DNA from: Acinetobacter haemolyticus CIP 64.3 = MTCC 9819
GTDB taxonomy: Bacteria; Pseudomonadota; Gammaproteobacteria; Pseudomonadales; Moraxellaceae
Reading direction: 5' to 3'
Length of the DNA stretch: 64,000 nt
NCBI RefSeq assembly: GCF_000369065.1
Contig: NZ_KB849806.1
Coordinates: forward strand, 1 to 64,000
Below are positions 8,748 to 19,993 of the stretch, in pieces; positions within the stretch are counted from its first letter, which is position 1, and each line of letters begins with the position of its first letter. The position numbers were made by a program, and so were the translations under genes. The notes under the pieces were generated by a model. It was given only the letters and a program-made list of their open reading frames with translations. It did not search any database and had not been told where the DNA came from.

Positions 8748-11605
8748 TCAGTCTGATCAAGTGCAGGTGGCAATGGCGCTAAATAGGCAATCACCAACAT
8801 AATTGCCCCTGAACCAATAAATGAAATAACACGCGTCAACGTACCACTTTGAGATAAGTCCAGTAATAACAGCTTAGCAACTACGATTGCCAATAATGCC
8901 GCCCCAACAAACCAAATCTGACGAAGATGGCGGCGACTAGAAAAAGTCATCAAAATAAATGCCAAAATAACCCAAAGCAACGTTAAGCTTAATTGCACAT
9001 CACCATTCGACCAAATTTCCACACTCCATAGTGGTGTGTTGAAATAATGATGCATTGCTCGCACCACCACACTACTCAAAACCAATAATCCCATCAAAAT
9101 CGTCGAGACTTTGAAGCTCCATTCAATTGAACGTTCAGTACTGAAGTCATGGTGATAAATAATCCAAATCAGACCAGCAAACATCAACAATGAGAAAATA
9201 TCAGTAAAATTTAACAGTGGGAAAAAGTAATATTGCTCAGCAGAATAAGGATCTAAACTAATCAACAACAACCAGAACAAGGTTAAGCACCAAACAGGTA
9301 ATTGTTGAAGTAACTGCATTCGTTTTGAGCTAAATGACCACACCCCATAGAGAAGTGGAACAATTGCAAGTGCGACAATCGGCATCGCTGGAAATAGAGC
9401 TAAACCAATAATCGCCAGACTTAACCACAACAAGGTTGACCAAATATCTGTATATACTTTGGAATTAGAAAATTTGAGACGAAGTAGCATCAGACTGAGA
9501 AGCACTGCCGCCAGCGCAAAAGTGGCCTGACTTAAAGCACTTGGCCAATGCCATACTGCATATACGTTTGCTGCAAAACTTGCTGCATAAAGTAAAAATA
9601 ACAGACCCGCCAACAAGATCAACTGAATACGATCCCAACGGACTTGGCCTTTGTAATCAACAAGCAAGCTATAAATTACGAGTAATCCAGTTGCAATCGC
9701 TAAATATGGACTCAAACCATGTTGTTGCCATTGCATGAATTCCACACCTGCAATCGCTCCTGCATACATACCCAAAATGACAAATATGCCACTTAGCATA
9801 CGTGCACTGAAATATTTCTCCACATCCTGATAATGTAGTAAATAAAATGCTGAAATGAATTGAGCCAATGCATAAATCATAGTACTCAAAATTGGAAATT
9901 GCTCAGTTGACCAAACCTGAAAAATCAATGCCACTGAGCTTAACAACACTAAGGCAACCCCAATATAACGGCTAAGACGATAACGTTCCGTTACCCCCCA
10001 AACAATTAAAGCAGTTCCTTGAATTACCCACCCCGTTGAAGTCCAATGTGCACCTTTGGCCAATGGAAAAATCAGTGCCAAAAATACGACTGCAAGAATA
10101 AAAAAGCTTTTTGCCAAAATCGAAAGCTGTGGATATTGGCGCTTAATCCAGATATTTAAAACTAAATAAATTAAGGCAAGCGCAACAGCTCCCCAAGTCA
10201 ATGCTTGAGTCGAGTTATGCATCAGATAAGCATGCAGAGAAAAACCCAATACGGGCACACTAAAAATCAACCCGATATCTAAAATCGGCTGTAAACGAGG
10301 CATATCTAGTTTTACATCATCATGCTGCTTTTGAGCACGTAACATCAACTGGCTATAGCGAACACTCAACCAAATAAATAGTGCAATATGCAACCAGAGG
10401 ATGATATCCAGCGTATTAAACTGTTGACGATCAGCATAAATGCCAATCACAGCACCGCCGATTAACATCGTGGCAAAAAAAGCAATTTGATGCAGAATTT
10501 TCCAAGGCTGAATAAAATTAACAACAGCAACGGCTAGGTTAATAAGGAAGTAATAAGAAAACAGAAAAATTACATCTGGATGGTGTTGCGGAATCACCAA
10601 CGGCGCAAGATAAGCCATGGTCAATGCCAACAATGCCAAATACAAGGCTTGTTGCTTTAGACTGAGATAAACAGTCAGCGAGAGCAAAATCACAAATAAA
10701 ATGCTTGCACTCGTTAGACTTGCAATCACACTAAAATGATGTGAGAAGATCAATGTCAGAAAAACAACTGCCAATCCCAAACCTTGTAAAGCAACTGCAA
10801 ATAACTGATTTTTCTTTTGTAATATATATCCTACAAATGTCGTTATACCTCCAGCAGCGGCAATAAAGCCAAGCTTAGCACTCAAACTTAACTGCCAATG
10901 TTCGCTTGCAAATCGAAGCAATAAGACAACCCCAACCATAAGTACAGCCACGGCAACACGCAAAATAGGATTACCATGCATCATCCAATCAACAGCAGGT
11001 CGCCACCATGTTGGTTGTTCGATTTGTTTTGAACTCATCTCATCTATAGAGGATTGTGTGGTTTGATCATGCACAGGTGGTTGATCAGCACGCATCCATG
11101 CTGGCTGCTCTGATTGTGAACCGGAAGCGGATAATGACGATTGTGGTAATGGGGCTTGAGTCAAGGAATCTGGATTTTGGAGTTGTGGGGACACCTTCGT
11201 AAGATTGTCAGTTTTAGACAGACTCTGATGATATTGCTCTAAATGTAAAAGTCTCGTTTGAAATGCACTCATGGTTTGAATCAGACACAAAGTAAGCACC
11301 AATAATGCCCCACCCGCTAACCACATCCACGTATTGGCATAAGCAAAAAGTGCAATCAGTGAAGTACTATATATAACGATTCGTTGAACAGTAATACTCG
11401 CCGTTTGTGCGAAATAACTGGGTGCAGCCTGTTCCAATTGGCGTAAACGCTGATGAATCTCAGAAAGAATGTGCACAATAACGACAGTTAGACCAATTGC
11501 CGCGGCAACAATTGTTGCTTGCCACTGGAAAGCAACAGCAAAACCCAACAAAACAGTCAATGCAATTAAAACAATAATAATTCCCTGTTTATCTTTTTTA
11601 TACAT
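8735..11605 (-). CDS. DUF2339 family large membrane protein
   Basis: A 956-aa inner-membrane protein made almost entirely of hydrophobic helices (twenty or more by eye) after a short N-terminal helical pair and a polar linker of about 90 residues (about 120-205, rich in Ser/Gln/Pro). The overall design, with helices in long ladders such as GVVLLLRFASEHWQLS and KLGFIAAAGG, matches DUF2339. Members are widespread in proteobacteria with no established biochemical role. It is a single long gene with no broken reading frame. It faces polA across a 187-bp divergent spacer. Confidence 0.88.
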   Translation of the reverse strand: MYKKDKQGIIIVLIALTVLLGFAVAFQWQATIVAAAIGLTVVIVHILSEIHQRLRQLEQAAPSYFAQTASITVQRIVIYSTSLIALFAYANTWMWLAGGALLVLTLCLIQTMSAFQTRLLHLEQYHQSLSKTDNLTKVSPQLQNPDSLTQAPLPQSSLSASGSQSEQPAWMRADQPPVHDQTTQSSIDEMSSKQIEQPTWWRPAVDWMMHGNPILRVAVAVLMVGVVLLLRFASEHWQLSLSAKLGFIAAAGGITTFVGYILQKKNQLFAVALQGLGLAVVFLTLIFSHHFSVIASLTSASILFVILLSLTVYLSLKQQALYLALLALTMAYLAPLVIPQHHPDVIFLFSYYFLINLAVAVVNFIQPWKILHQIAFFATMLIGGAVIGIYADRQQFNTLDIILWLHIALFIWLSVRYSQLMLRAQKQHDDVKLDMPRLQPILDIGLIFSVPVLGFSLHAYLMHNSTQALTWGAVALALIYLVLNIWIKRQYPQLSILAKSFFILAVVFLALIFPLAKGAHWTSTGWVIQGTALIVWGVTERYRLSRYIGVALVLLSSVALIFQVWSTEQFPILSTMIYALAQFISAFYLLHYQDVEKYFSARMLSGIFVILGMYAGAIAGVEFMQWQQHGLSPYLAIATGLLVIYSLLVDYKGQVRWDRIQLILLAGLLFLLYAASFAANVYAVWHWPSALSQATFALAAVLLSLMLLRLKFSNSKVYTDIWSTLLWLSLAIIGLALFPAMPIVALAIVPLLYGVWSFSSKRMQLLQQLPVWCLTLFWLLLISLDPYSAEQYYFFPLLNFTDIFSLLMFAGLIWIIYHHDFSTERSIEWSFKVSTILMGLLVLSSVVVRAMHHYFNTPLWSVEIWSNGDVQLSLTLLWVILAFILMTFSSRRHLRQIWFVGAALLAIVVAKLLLLDLSQSGTLTRVISFIGSGAIMLVIAYLAPLPPALDQTEKES

Positions 11606-11792
11606 AGGCTTAGATCAATAATGACAAATTTATTAAATCTATCTTACTGGATCACTGGGTAAGCAGCTATTTTTACATACAAAATTCTGCAATTTTTAAA
11701 CGACACCAGCCGCCGCCTGATCACACCACAACAGGGACAACCCAGACTTTTTCACGTAAAATACCCGTCAGTTCATAATAAGGATTTGCACA

Positions 11793-14558
11793 ATGCCACC
11801 TTTTGTCTTGGTTGACGGGTCTTATTTTTTATTTCGTGCTTTTCACGCATTACCACCATTAACCACATCTACTGGCTTACATACCAATGCAATACGTGGT
11901 GCAAGTTCTGCGATTCAAAAACTCATGCGTCGCACTCAACCGACGCACATGGCGGTTATTTTTGATACACCAGAGCCCACCTTTAGGCATAAATTATCAC
12001 CAATTTATAAAGGTGATCGCCCAAGCATGCCTGAGGAGTTATCACAACAAATTCCTTATTTACATGCACTGATCAAAGCACTAGGCATTCCCCTTTACAG
12101 CCTTCCTGGTGCTGAAGCCGATGACATTATTGGCACATTAACCAAACGTGCGCTTTCAGAAGGTCACCATGTTCTTATCTCAACAGGAGATAAAGATATG
12201 GCGCAACTTGTCAATCCACATGTAAAGCTAGAGGATAGTTTCAAAGAGCGTGTTCTTGATGAAGCAGGTGTTTTAGAAAAGTTTGGGGTACATCCACATC
12301 AAATTATTGATTATCTTACGTTGATGGGCGACGCCTCTGATGGCATCATGGGAGTTCCTGGCGTAGGTGCTAAAACAGCAGCAAAGCTACTCACCGAATA
12401 TGGCTCACTCGACAATATCATTGCCAATGTAGATCAACTCAAAGGCAAAATTAGCCAGAATATCAAAGATAATTTGGACAATATTAAAATTGACCATCAG
12501 CTTGCGAGTATAGTCTGTGATCTTGATTTAGCCTTAGATTGGCATGATCTTAAACTCAGCAATCCGAATATTAATCAATTACGTGATCTCTATACTGAAT
12601 TAGAATTTCGTAATCAATTACAGTCTTTGGATCATCCTAACAACCCAAATACGCCTGCATATCAACAGACCTCGCAAAGTATTGTTAAATCAGAACAGAA
12701 AACTGAGCAAGTCATCGCCGAGGATCATGCCAATCTCTCTAGTCAAGATGATCAATTAGGTGATGCAACTTATCATACGGTGCTCACGCAAGCAGATTGG
12801 GCGACATTGTTGCAACGCATGCAACAAGCAGATCATTTTGCGATTGATACAGAAACAACCAATTTAGATTATCGTATTGCTGAACTTGTTGGTTTCTCAG
12901 TCGCATTTGATGCACATGATGCCTATTATGTTCCTGTTGCTCATGATTATGAAGGAGCACCTGAACAACTCAATCGTGAACATGTTCTGGAACAGATCAA
13001 ACCGATTCTCGAAAACGAACAAGTAAAGAAAATCGGACACCATTTAAAATATGATGCTCATATCTTTGCCAATCATGGTATTACGATCCAAGGTTGGTAC
13101 TTCGACACCATGCTCGCTTCTTATGTATTGAATGCAGCAGCGACACGACATGGTATGGATGATGTAGCACGCGTTTATCTCAGCCATTTAACAACCACTT
13201 TTGAACAAATCGCAGGCAAAGGTGCGAAACAAAAAACCTTTAACCAAATTGAACTCGAAGTTGCTGCGCACTATGCTGCTGAAGATGCTCATGTAACCTA
13301 CCGTCTATATGAAGTGTTATCCGCTAAACTTAAACATCATCCTGAACTTGTAAATATTCTACATAACATCGAAATGCCTGTTGCACGCGTACTAACAGGT
13401 ATGGAAGAAGATGGGATTAAGCTTGACCACGCATTCCTAGATCAACTCAGCGTTGAATTCTCTGAAACTATGCAAACTTTAGAGAATCAAGCCACCGAAT
13501 TAGCAGGCGAAGCATTTAACATCGCCTCTCCAAAACAAGTTGGTGAGGTGCTATTTGATCGTTTAGGCCTCAAAGGTGGTAAAAAAACAGCTACTGGTCA
13601 ATACAGCACCAGTGAAAGTATTCTAGAAAAAATCGAGCATCCTTTAGCAGAAGTAATTTTAGAGCATCGTGGTTTAGCTAAACTTAAAAATACTTATACA
13701 GATCGCTTGGTTGAACAATCGCATGATTCTACACACCGTGTACACACAAGCTATCATCAAGCTTTGACAGCGACTGGACGCTTATCTTCAACCGATCCAA
13801 ACCTACAAAATATCCCAATTCGTACACCGATTGGTCGTCAAATCCGCAGAGCTTTTATTGCACCCGAAGGTCGTGTCTTGTTGGCAGCCGATTATTCACA
13901 AATTGAACTTCGTCTCATGGCGCATTTTTCTCAAGATGATGCGCTGGTCCATGCGTTCCAACAAGGTCAGGATGTGCATCGTCGTACTGCTGCGGAAGTG
14001 CTTGGTATTGATATTGAAGATGTTACCAATGACCAACGCCGTCAAGCGAAAGCCGTCAATTTCGGTTTGCTTTATGGGATGTCTGAATTTGGTTTAACCC
14101 GCCAATTAGGGTTTACACGGGAAGAATCTCGTAGCTATATTGCACGTTATTTCCAGCGTTATCCGGGCGTTTTGGATTATATGGAACGCACCCGTCAAAT
14201 TGCTCGTGAACAAGGCTTTGTAGAAACCATTCTAGGTCGTCGTCTGTATACACCTGATATTTTGGCAAACAATAAAATGATCAAACAAGCTGCTGAACGT
14301 GCTGCGATTAATGCACCACTGCAAGGTAGTGCCGCCGACATCATTAAACTTGCCATGATCGCAGTCGATAAAATTTTACCAAAAGACCAAGCAAAACTTT
14401 TACTTCAAGTACATGATGAATTGGTATTTGAAGCAGATGAAACGATTGCAGATGAGCTATCTAAACAAATTGCGGAGGTGATGCAATCTGTCTTAGATAT
14501 TTCAGTTCCTTTCGTGGTAGAGGTGGGCCAAGGTCAAAATTGGGACGCTGCACACTAA
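11793..14558 (+). CDS. polA: DNA polymerase I
   Basis: A full-length 921-aa Pol I for Okazaki fragment maturation and gap repair. The N-terminal 5'-3' nuclease (residues about 1-290) carries VDGSYFLFRAFHA, GAEADDIIGTL and a helix-hairpin-helix (GVPGVGAKTAAKLL). The 3'-5' proofreading domain is intact (FAIDTETTNLD, KIGHHLKYDAHIF, YAAEDAHVTYRLYE), unlike in some relatives. The polymerase domain has motif A DYSQIELRLMAHFSQD, motif B RRQAKAVNFGLLYG and motif C QVHDELVFE. ATAAGGA lies about 10 nt before the ATG. A strong terminator follows. Confidence 0.98.
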   Translation: MPPFVLVDGSYFLFRAFHALPPLTTSTGLHTNAIRGASSAIQKLMRRTQPTHMAVIFDTPEPTFRHKLSPIYKGDRPSMPEELSQQIPYLHALIKALGIPLYSLPGAEADDIIGTLTKRALSEGHHVLISTGDKDMAQLVNPHVKLEDSFKERVLDEAGVLEKFGVHPHQIIDYLTLMGDASDGIMGVPGVGAKTAAKLLTEYGSLDNIIANVDQLKGKISQNIKDNLDNIKIDHQLASIVCDLDLALDWHDLKLSNPNINQLRDLYTELEFRNQLQSLDHPNNPNTPAYQQTSQSIVKSEQKTEQVIAEDHANLSSQDDQLGDATYHTVLTQADWATLLQRMQQADHFAIDTETTNLDYRIAELVGFSVAFDAHDAYYVPVAHDYEGAPEQLNREHVLEQIKPILENEQVKKIGHHLKYDAHIFANHGITIQGWYFDTMLASYVLNAAATRHGMDDVARVYLSHLTTTFEQIAGKGAKQKTFNQIELEVAAHYAAEDAHVTYRLYEVLSAKLKHHPELVNILHNIEMPVARVLTGMEEDGIKLDHAFLDQLSVEFSETMQTLENQATELAGEAFNIASPKQVGEVLFDRLGLKGGKKTATGQYSTSESILEKIEHPLAEVILEHRGLAKLKNTYTDRLVEQSHDSTHRVHTSYHQALTATGRLSSTDPNLQNIPIRTPIGRQIRRAFIAPEGRVLLAADYSQIELRLMAHFSQDDALVHAFQQGQDVHRRTAAEVLGIDIEDVTNDQRRQAKAVNFGLLYGMSEFGLTRQLGFTREESRSYIARYFQRYPGVLDYMERTRQIAREQGFVETILGRRLYTPDILANNKMIKQAAERAAINAPLQGSAADIIKLAMIAVDKILPKDQAKLLLQVHDELVFEADETIADELSKQIAEVMQSVLDISVPFVVEVGQGQNWDAAH

Positions 14559-14570
14559 TCCTTTGTAATA

Positions 14571-14598
14571 AAAAAGAGATGCTCAGCATCTCTTTTTT
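14571..14598. terminator. Bidirectional terminator after polA
   Basis: AAAAAGAGATGC / GCATCTCTTTTT with a 3-nt loop (TCA). It serves polA on the plus strand and the yggT-proC-tilS-accA string on the minus strand. Confidence 0.88.
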
Positions 14599-14623
14599 AT
14601 TGACTCATATTCTAAAATCAAGC

Positions 14624-15172
14624 TTAGATAATCGCTCTGAGCATGGTTTCAGCAACAAACAATACCAAAAATGCAAGAATCGGTGATAAATCAATCATCC
14701 CCATATTCGGCATTACTTTACGGAATGGCGCAAGAATTGGCTCAACCAGTTCCTGAATAACCTCAATATATGGCGATCTGAATTGTGAAAGCATCATAAT
14801 CCAGCTACAAATAATAAAAGCAAAAATCATATATTTAAGTAAGGTCACCAAAGACAATAACATTTCTTTGATCGTCGAAACGATAAAGTAAATGGTGCTT
14901 CCTGTGCCAATACCCGATAAATGCTTTTCTCCCCACATTTTCAAGAAATAAAGCAAAACCACCAAAATTAATGCTGCTAAATTTACTCGCCCTTTGCCAA
15001 CGGTTGGGAAAATACGACCAAATATATCTACAATCTTGGTTGCTTTCGCAGTGGAAAGCACCACAGGATTATAAGGACTGACTGCCGCCAATTGCATTAA
15101 AAAACGGAAAAAGACCAATAAAATTGCAACATTGATCAAAACACCAAAAATTAGCGCAGAACTAGCACCCAT
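14624..15172 (-). CDS. YggT family membrane protein
   Basis: A 182-aa inner-membrane protein with two tandem YGGT repeats: FRFLMQLAAVSPYNP in the first half and a second containing IICSWIMMLSQFRSP and VEPILAPFRKVMPNMGMIDLSPILAFL. The role is not firmly established; in several bacteria it lies next to proC, as here, and is linked to osmotic or potassium homeostasis. It begins 16 bp after proC and is probably the last gene of the transcript. Confidence 0.92.
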   Translation of the reverse strand: MGASSALIFGVLINVAILLVFFRFLMQLAAVSPYNPVVLSTAKATKIVDIFGRIFPTVGKGRVNLAALILVVLLYFLKMWGEKHLSGIGTGSTIYFIVSTIKEMLLSLVTLLKYMIFAFIICSWIMMLSQFRSPYIEVIQELVEPILAPFRKVMPNMGMIDLSPILAFLVLFVAETMLRAII

Positions 15173-15188
15173 AATTGTCTTATCCTAC

Positions 15189-16028
15189 TTAAACCGATTT
15201 AGTCTTGTCACTCAACTCTTGCGCTAGCTCTTGGCTACGCTTTTGAGCCGCTGCAAGTGCTGCTTGAATATTCTGTGAAATCTGGGCACGATCAAACACC
15301 TCTAATGCTGCCTGCGTCGTACCATTTGGAGAAGTCACATTTTTACGTAACTCTGCTGGAGAATTAGAGCTGGTTATTGCCATTTGCGCCGCGCCTAAAG
15401 CTGTCTGCAAAGTCAATGCTGTTGCTACTTTTTCATCCAAACCAAGATTCTTTCCTGCGCGAATCATACTTTCCATTAAATAGAAAAAGTAAGCTGGGCC
15501 AGAACCGGATACCGCTGTCACTGCATCTATTTGGGCCTCATTATCCACCCAAATCGTCAAACCAGTCGCCGCTAAAATTTGACTGGTTAATTCACGGTCT
15601 TGCGTCCCTACTGCCGCTGGAGCATAGATCCCATGCGCACCCGTTTGAACCAATGCTGGTGTATTTGGCATCACCCGAACAACTCGTTGACTTCCACCAA
15701 TTAAGTCTGAAATGGTTTGAATCTCTGCGCCAGCAATAATTGAGATCACAAGTTTATCTGACAACAGCCCTTTTAATGGTTGTAATACCGTTGCCAACAC
15801 TTGTGGTTTAACTGCCAGAACAACCACATCCGCATTTTTAATCGCTTCGAGATTATCTGTGGTGGTCTGAACGCCTTTTTCTTCTAATATTTGACGAATC
15901 TGCTCAACAGGATCTGAAACTGTAATGCGTGTTACGGGTAAACCGCGTGAAAGTAACCCACCAATCAAGGCCTGCGCCATGTTACCGCCGCCAATAAAAC
16001 AGATATTTTGATTCAATGAAGTCGCCAT
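15189..16028 (-). CDS. proC: Pyrroline-5-carboxylate reductase
   Basis: The last step of proline synthesis: reduces pyrroline-5-carboxylate with NAD(P)H. The 279-aa protein has the Rossmann motif FIGGGNMAQALIGGL at the N-terminus, VVLAVKPQ, RVMPNTPALV, and the C-terminal dimerisation signature (AVSGSGPAYFFYLME, LRKNVTSPNGTTQAAL). The ATG is 3 bp after the tilS stop; the AGGA in the tilS stop region sits unusually close to it. Translational coupling is likely. Confidence 0.97.
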   Translation of the reverse strand: MATSLNQNICFIGGGNMAQALIGGLLSRGLPVTRITVSDPVEQIRQILEEKGVQTTTDNLEAIKNADVVVLAVKPQVLATVLQPLKGLLSDKLVISIIAGAEIQTISDLIGGSQRVVRVMPNTPALVQTGAHGIYAPAAVGTQDRELTSQILAATGLTIWVDNEAQIDAVTAVSGSGPAYFFYLMESMIRAGKNLGLDEKVATALTLQTALGAAQMAITSSNSPAELRKNVTSPNGTTQAALEVFDRAQISQNIQAALAAAQKRSQELAQELSDKTKSV

Positions 16029-16031
16029 GTC

Positions 16032-17423
16032 CTACTCGTGATATGAAAAAGACTGATCAGAAAAATCATTACAGTCAGAAATTAAACTTGGTTGCCAACC
16101 GCCCTGTACCACATACTCAGATTGCGCCAACCAAAAACCCTTTGGGCTAAAAACCCCAAGCATAACATTATCTACGACTAATATTTGAATTGTATGACGT
16201 AACCAAGGCAAAATCTGTGCTTCTTGTATCGCTTTTTTTAGCGGCCAATGCCCCACTCGACCATAGAGATGAATTTTTTCCCCACCTTGTCGCTTGAGCA
16301 ACTTTAATTCTCGTCCAAGTAATTCTGGCGCAAGCCCAACTGTTTGAGAAATAATTTCAAATTTTCCAGCAGCAACCTGTATAGATTGCCCTGCAAAAAA
16401 ACAGAGGGGGGATATATTGGGGATCGTCGATACTTTTTCAGCATAAAGCTCATCATGCGTAAGACGATATAATCTTTTCTGATAGCGCAGGTAATAATAT
16501 GGATGAATATGCAAACTAGCCTGTGCGTCTGGCTTAGAAAAAATAACTTCATTTTGTAGACGCTTGACCATCTCATAACTTGGACGATATTGCCCATCAC
16601 CTTTAATCCAAGCTGAAAGTAATTGGCGTTGCCGTGCAGTGGAAAGCTGAGCTAACTGCTCTAAATCAAGCTGATGATCGACAACACATTGCTGATAATC
16701 TGCCTTTAACACATCATCCAAGATTTCAGCAGCATCCTGCATTAAATAACTTGTTCGTGCTACAGCTAACTGCATTTTAGGGAAGCGCTTTTCTAAGACG
16801 CCCCATAACTCCTCTCTACACCACGCTCGATCATAATGAATATCCGAATTGGTCGGATCAATCACATATTCAAAGCCGAGTTGATTTGACCATTGTTCAA
16901 TCTGTTCTCGGCTTAAATCTAAGAAAGGTCGCCAAATGGTAAAATCTTTTCGATTGTCAATTTGCTGCATTGCAGCCAACCCATTGACACCAGCCCCAGA
17001 AAATAACCGAAGTAATAAAGTTTCAGCTTGATCCTGTTGATGATGTGCCAGCACAAGAATTTCATGGCAATCTAAATGTTGTTGATACGCTTGATAACGG
17101 ACATGCCGTGCTTGTTGTTCTAAATTGCCTGCATCAACAGATACTTTTTGAATAATACAAGGGATATTCAAAGCTTCAGACTGCTGTTGTACAAGTATTC
17201 CCCATTCAGCACTCATCTGCTGTAGCTGATGATCAATATAAATCGCACGGATTTGCTTGGGGAAAATTTCAGACATTAGATACAGCAACAGCATGGAATC
17301 CATGCCGCCGCTACACCCAATTAAGAATTGAGTTTTTTCTGTAAAATGCTGTGCTTGAGTTAAGACGCGATGCCTAAATTGCTGCTGCCAAACTTCATTA
17401 AACGTTGATAACGTGCGTCGCAT
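16032..17423 (-). CDS. tilS: tRNA(Ile)-lysidine synthetase
   Basis: Modifies the CAU-anticodon tRNA-Ile with lysidine so it reads AUA, an essential step. It has the PP-loop SGGMDS (residues about 38-43), [20 protein letters not shown], and a C-terminal TilS substrate-binding region ([34 protein letters not shown]). Length of 463 aa is normal. The start at 17423 places the first 64 bases inside the end of accA, a genuine overlap in another frame. Confidence 0.95.
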   Translation of the reverse strand: MRRTLSTFNEVWQQQFRHRVLTQAQHFTEKTQFLIGCSGGMDSMLLLYLMSEIFPKQIRAIYIDHQLQQMSAEWGILVQQQSEALNIPCIIQKVSVDAGNLEQQARHVRYQAYQQHLDCHEILVLAHHQQDQAETLLLRLFSGAGVNGLAAMQQIDNRKDFTIWRPFLDLSREQIEQWSNQLGFEYVIDPTNSDIHYDRAWCREELWGVLEKRFPKMQLAVARTSYLMQDAAEILDDVLKADYQQCVVDHQLDLEQLAQLSTARQRQLLSAWIKGDGQYRPSYEMVKRLQNEVIFSKPDAQASLHIHPYYYLRYQKRLYRLTHDELYAEKVSTIPNISPLCFFAGQSIQVAAGKFEIISQTVGLAPELLGRELKLLKRQGGEKIHLYGRVGHWPLKKAIQEAQILPWLRHTIQILVVDNVMLGVFSPKGFWLAQSEYVVQGGWQPSLISDCNDFSDQSFSYHE

Positions 17424-18184
17424 CGTGCTTGTGCATCCATTGGTTGCAATTCATCTAAAGCTTGTTTTAACACATCTTTTAGGTCATGCATGACTTTTTC
17501 AGGATTTAAATGTGCACCTTCACCTTCATCCACAACGTATTCAACAATACCTAAAGCCTTTAATTTATCAGCAGTTAATGCCAATGCTTCACTAGCTTGT
17601 GCTGCCTTTTCAGCTGTTTTCCATAAAATAGATGCACAACCTTCAGGAGAAATCACTGAATAAATACTATGTGACAACATAATCACACGATCAGCAACAC
17701 CAATACCAAGCGCACCACCCGAACCACCTTCACCCAATACAGTGGCAATTACAGGAACTTTTAAACTAGAAAGTTGTGCCAAACTGGTCGCGATCGCTTC
17801 TGCTTGACCACGCTCCTCAGCACCTACGCCAGGATAAGCACCCATAGTATCAACAAAGGTAAATACTGGTAAATTAAACCGTTCAGCCATATCCAGTAAA
17901 CGTTGCGATTTACGGTATCCTTCAGGATTACACATACCGAAGTTGTGCTGTAACTTTTCACGAGTACTTCGTCCACGATGTTGACCAACCACCATGACTG
18001 GACGACCGTCAAAACGAGCCAAGCCACCAATCATTGCACCATCATCACCAAATAAACGATCACCATGTAGTGCATCAAACTCGGTAAAAATTTCACTTAC
18101 ATAATCAAGAAATTGCGGACGCTCAGGATGGCGTGCAATTTGAACCGTAGTCCAAGCCTTGGACTGAGTCGCTTTATTTTTCAT
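17360..18184 (-). CDS. accA: Acetyl-CoA carboxylase carboxyltransferase subunit alpha
   Basis: The alpha half of the carboxyltransferase that makes malonyl-CoA for fatty acid synthesis, partner of AccD (not in this window). The 274-aa protein has [35 protein letters not shown], and the crotonase-fold core [20 protein letters not shown] and [15 protein letters not shown]. This start is a few residues in from some longer homologues, and the Shine-Dalgarno candidate AGGGA is about 14 nt away. It overlaps tilS by 64 bp, so the two must be cotranscribed. Confidence 0.95.
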   Translation of the reverse strand: MKNKATQSKAWTTVQIARHPERPQFLDYVSEIFTEFDALHGDRLFGDDGAMIGGLARFDGRPVMVVGQHRGRSTREKLQHNFGMCNPEGYRKSQRLLDMAERFNLPVFTFVDTMGAYPGVGAEERGQAEAIATSLAQLSSLKVPVIATVLGEGGSGGALGIGVADRVIMLSHSIYSVISPEGCASILWKTAEKAAQASEALALTADKLKALGIVEYVVDEGEGAHLNPEKVMHDLKDVLKQALDELQPMDAQARCDARYQRLMKFGSSNLGIAS

Positions 18185-18273
18185 ACGTCGTAGAAAATCC
18201 CTAACAAGGATATAAGGTATATTGACACTTTATAAGCCGCGTATAATTAACTCAAAGGTCAACAATCCTTATG

Positions 18274-19794
18274 TTAATCAACAAATTTGTCTGACTGAAT
18301 ATTTAACTCAATGTCCCAATTTTTAAATTGCACTTGCTCATCATGCAAGTCAGCAACTAACAAAGGCCATTGTTTAGCATCGCCAGATACGCTCAATTGC
18401 CATTGTTGATCATTTACCACACTCAGTTCAATGGCAGGAAGCATCTGATCGCTACGACTATGGTTAAGTAAAACAGCTAGGCGAAGTAATAGACAAAGAT
18501 AGACTAAATGCTTTCCTCCCACCTTAAAAACATCATTTTTTGCATCAGCACGTAACTTACGTCGATGATGCGAAACGAGATGTGAAAGATGATTTTGATC
18601 AATTTGAGAGAAGCCTGGAATATCCGAATGTTGCAATAAATATGCTCCATGTCGATGATATCCGCCATGACTAATTGCTAAACCAATTTCATGTAAATAA
18701 GCGGCACGACGCAGTAAGTCACTGTCTTCAGTCGTTAAATTTAAGGCATCAGCAACACGATCAAATAAATGTTGCGCAGTTTTGACGACACGTTCTGCTT
18801 GTTTAGGATCCGCGTTGTAACGTCCCATCAATGCTTGAACACTACGATCACGAATATCTTCATGTTGGAAACGACCCAGTAAGTCATACATGACACCTTC
18901 GCGTAATGCACCATCCGAATAGGCAAGTTTATCAATATCTAATACATCAAAAATTGCATACAAAATCGCCACCCCTGCTGGCAAAACTGCTCGACGATCT
19001 TCGCGTAGACCTTCAAAGTCAATTTCAGATGTATGCTTAAATTTGAGTAAACGATCTTTTAATTTATAAAGTCCTTCTCGGGTGAGATTTTCTTGCTCAT
19101 CACTCCATCCAAGGTGCACTAAAATCTGACGACAAGCTTTAATGGTACCACTCGAACCGACCACGGTATCCCAACCGACGGATTTATAAGTATTGGCAAT
19201 ACCTGACATTTCTTTGCGTGCAGCAACTACTGCCTTGTCAAAAGCTTTGGTTGAAATCTCACCATCAGCGAAGTAGGCTTTGCTATATGCCACACAGCCC
19301 ATTTGCAAGGACTCAGTATGTAGCGGTTCAAATTTCTCACCGATGATAAACTCAGTTGAACCACCACCAATATCGACCACCAAACGACGTCCACCATTGG
19401 CCATGGTATGGGAAACCCCAAGATAGATCAGACGCGCTTCTTCACGACCTGCAATGATTTCAATGGGTTTAGGTAAAATTTCAGCAGCCTTCTGGATAAA
19501 TTCATGTCCATTTTTCGCTTGTCTAAGTGCATTCGTTGCTACGATCCTCAAACGATTCGGCTGAACTGAACTCAAACGCCCAACAAAACGCGCCAAACAA
19601 GCTAAGCCTCTTTGCTGTGCAGCTTCAGTTAAATTTTTATTTTCATCGAGTCCAGCAGCTAACTGTACTTTTTCTGACATTGAAGCAACTTTTTTCACTT
19701 CACCGTGATCAACACGAGCTATTGCGAGATGGAAACTATTTGATCCCATATCAATCGCAGCAAGTAATTCCTCATCAATCAGAAAATCAGACAT
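18274..19794 (-). CDS. ppx: Exopolyphosphatase, Ppx/GppA family
   Basis: Hydrolyses terminal phosphates of polyphosphate and possibly pppGpp. The 506-aa protein has the ASKHA-fold phosphate motifs AAIDMGSNSFHLAI at the N-terminus, IVATNALRQAKN, GREEARLIYLG and VVDIGGGSTEF. The second half has an HD-like helical domain (AAYLHEIGLAISHGGYHRHG). Length is close to E. coli Ppx (513 aa). GppA is the alternative, since one gene may cover both roles here. Not adjacent to ppk. Confidence 0.92.
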   Translation of the reverse strand: MSDFLIDEELLAAIDMGSNSFHLAIARVDHGEVKKVASMSEKVQLAAGLDENKNLTEAAQQRGLACLARFVGRLSSVQPNRLRIVATNALRQAKNGHEFIQKAAEILPKPIEIIAGREEARLIYLGVSHTMANGGRRLVVDIGGGSTEFIIGEKFEPLHTESLQMGCVAYSKAYFADGEISTKAFDKAVVAARKEMSGIANTYKSVGWDTVVGSSGTIKACRQILVHLGWSDEQENLTREGLYKLKDRLLKFKHTSEIDFEGLREDRRAVLPAGVAILYAIFDVLDIDKLAYSDGALREGVMYDLLGRFQHEDIRDRSVQALMGRYNADPKQAERVVKTAQHLFDRVADALNLTTEDSDLLRRAAYLHEIGLAISHGGYHRHGAYLLQHSDIPGFSQIDQNHLSHLVSHHRRKLRADAKNDVFKVGGKHLVYLCLLLRLAVLLNHSRSDQMLPAIELSVVNDQQWQLSVSGDAKQWPLLVADLHDEQVQFKNWDIELNIQSDKFVD

Positions 19795-19993
19795 TATTAA
19801 TATAAACCCATGCTCAATTCACGCATTAGAGTAATTCACACGCTTAGAATTTTAAAGTCATTTTCATCAATAAAAACCAGGTATTTCACTTTTCTTGCAT
19901 AAATCATTGTATAAGTCGATGATCGGCATCGTGAGCAACCATTAGACTTTTTACTTCGAAACTTGAATAATCGTAATCACCCCTTACATAAAT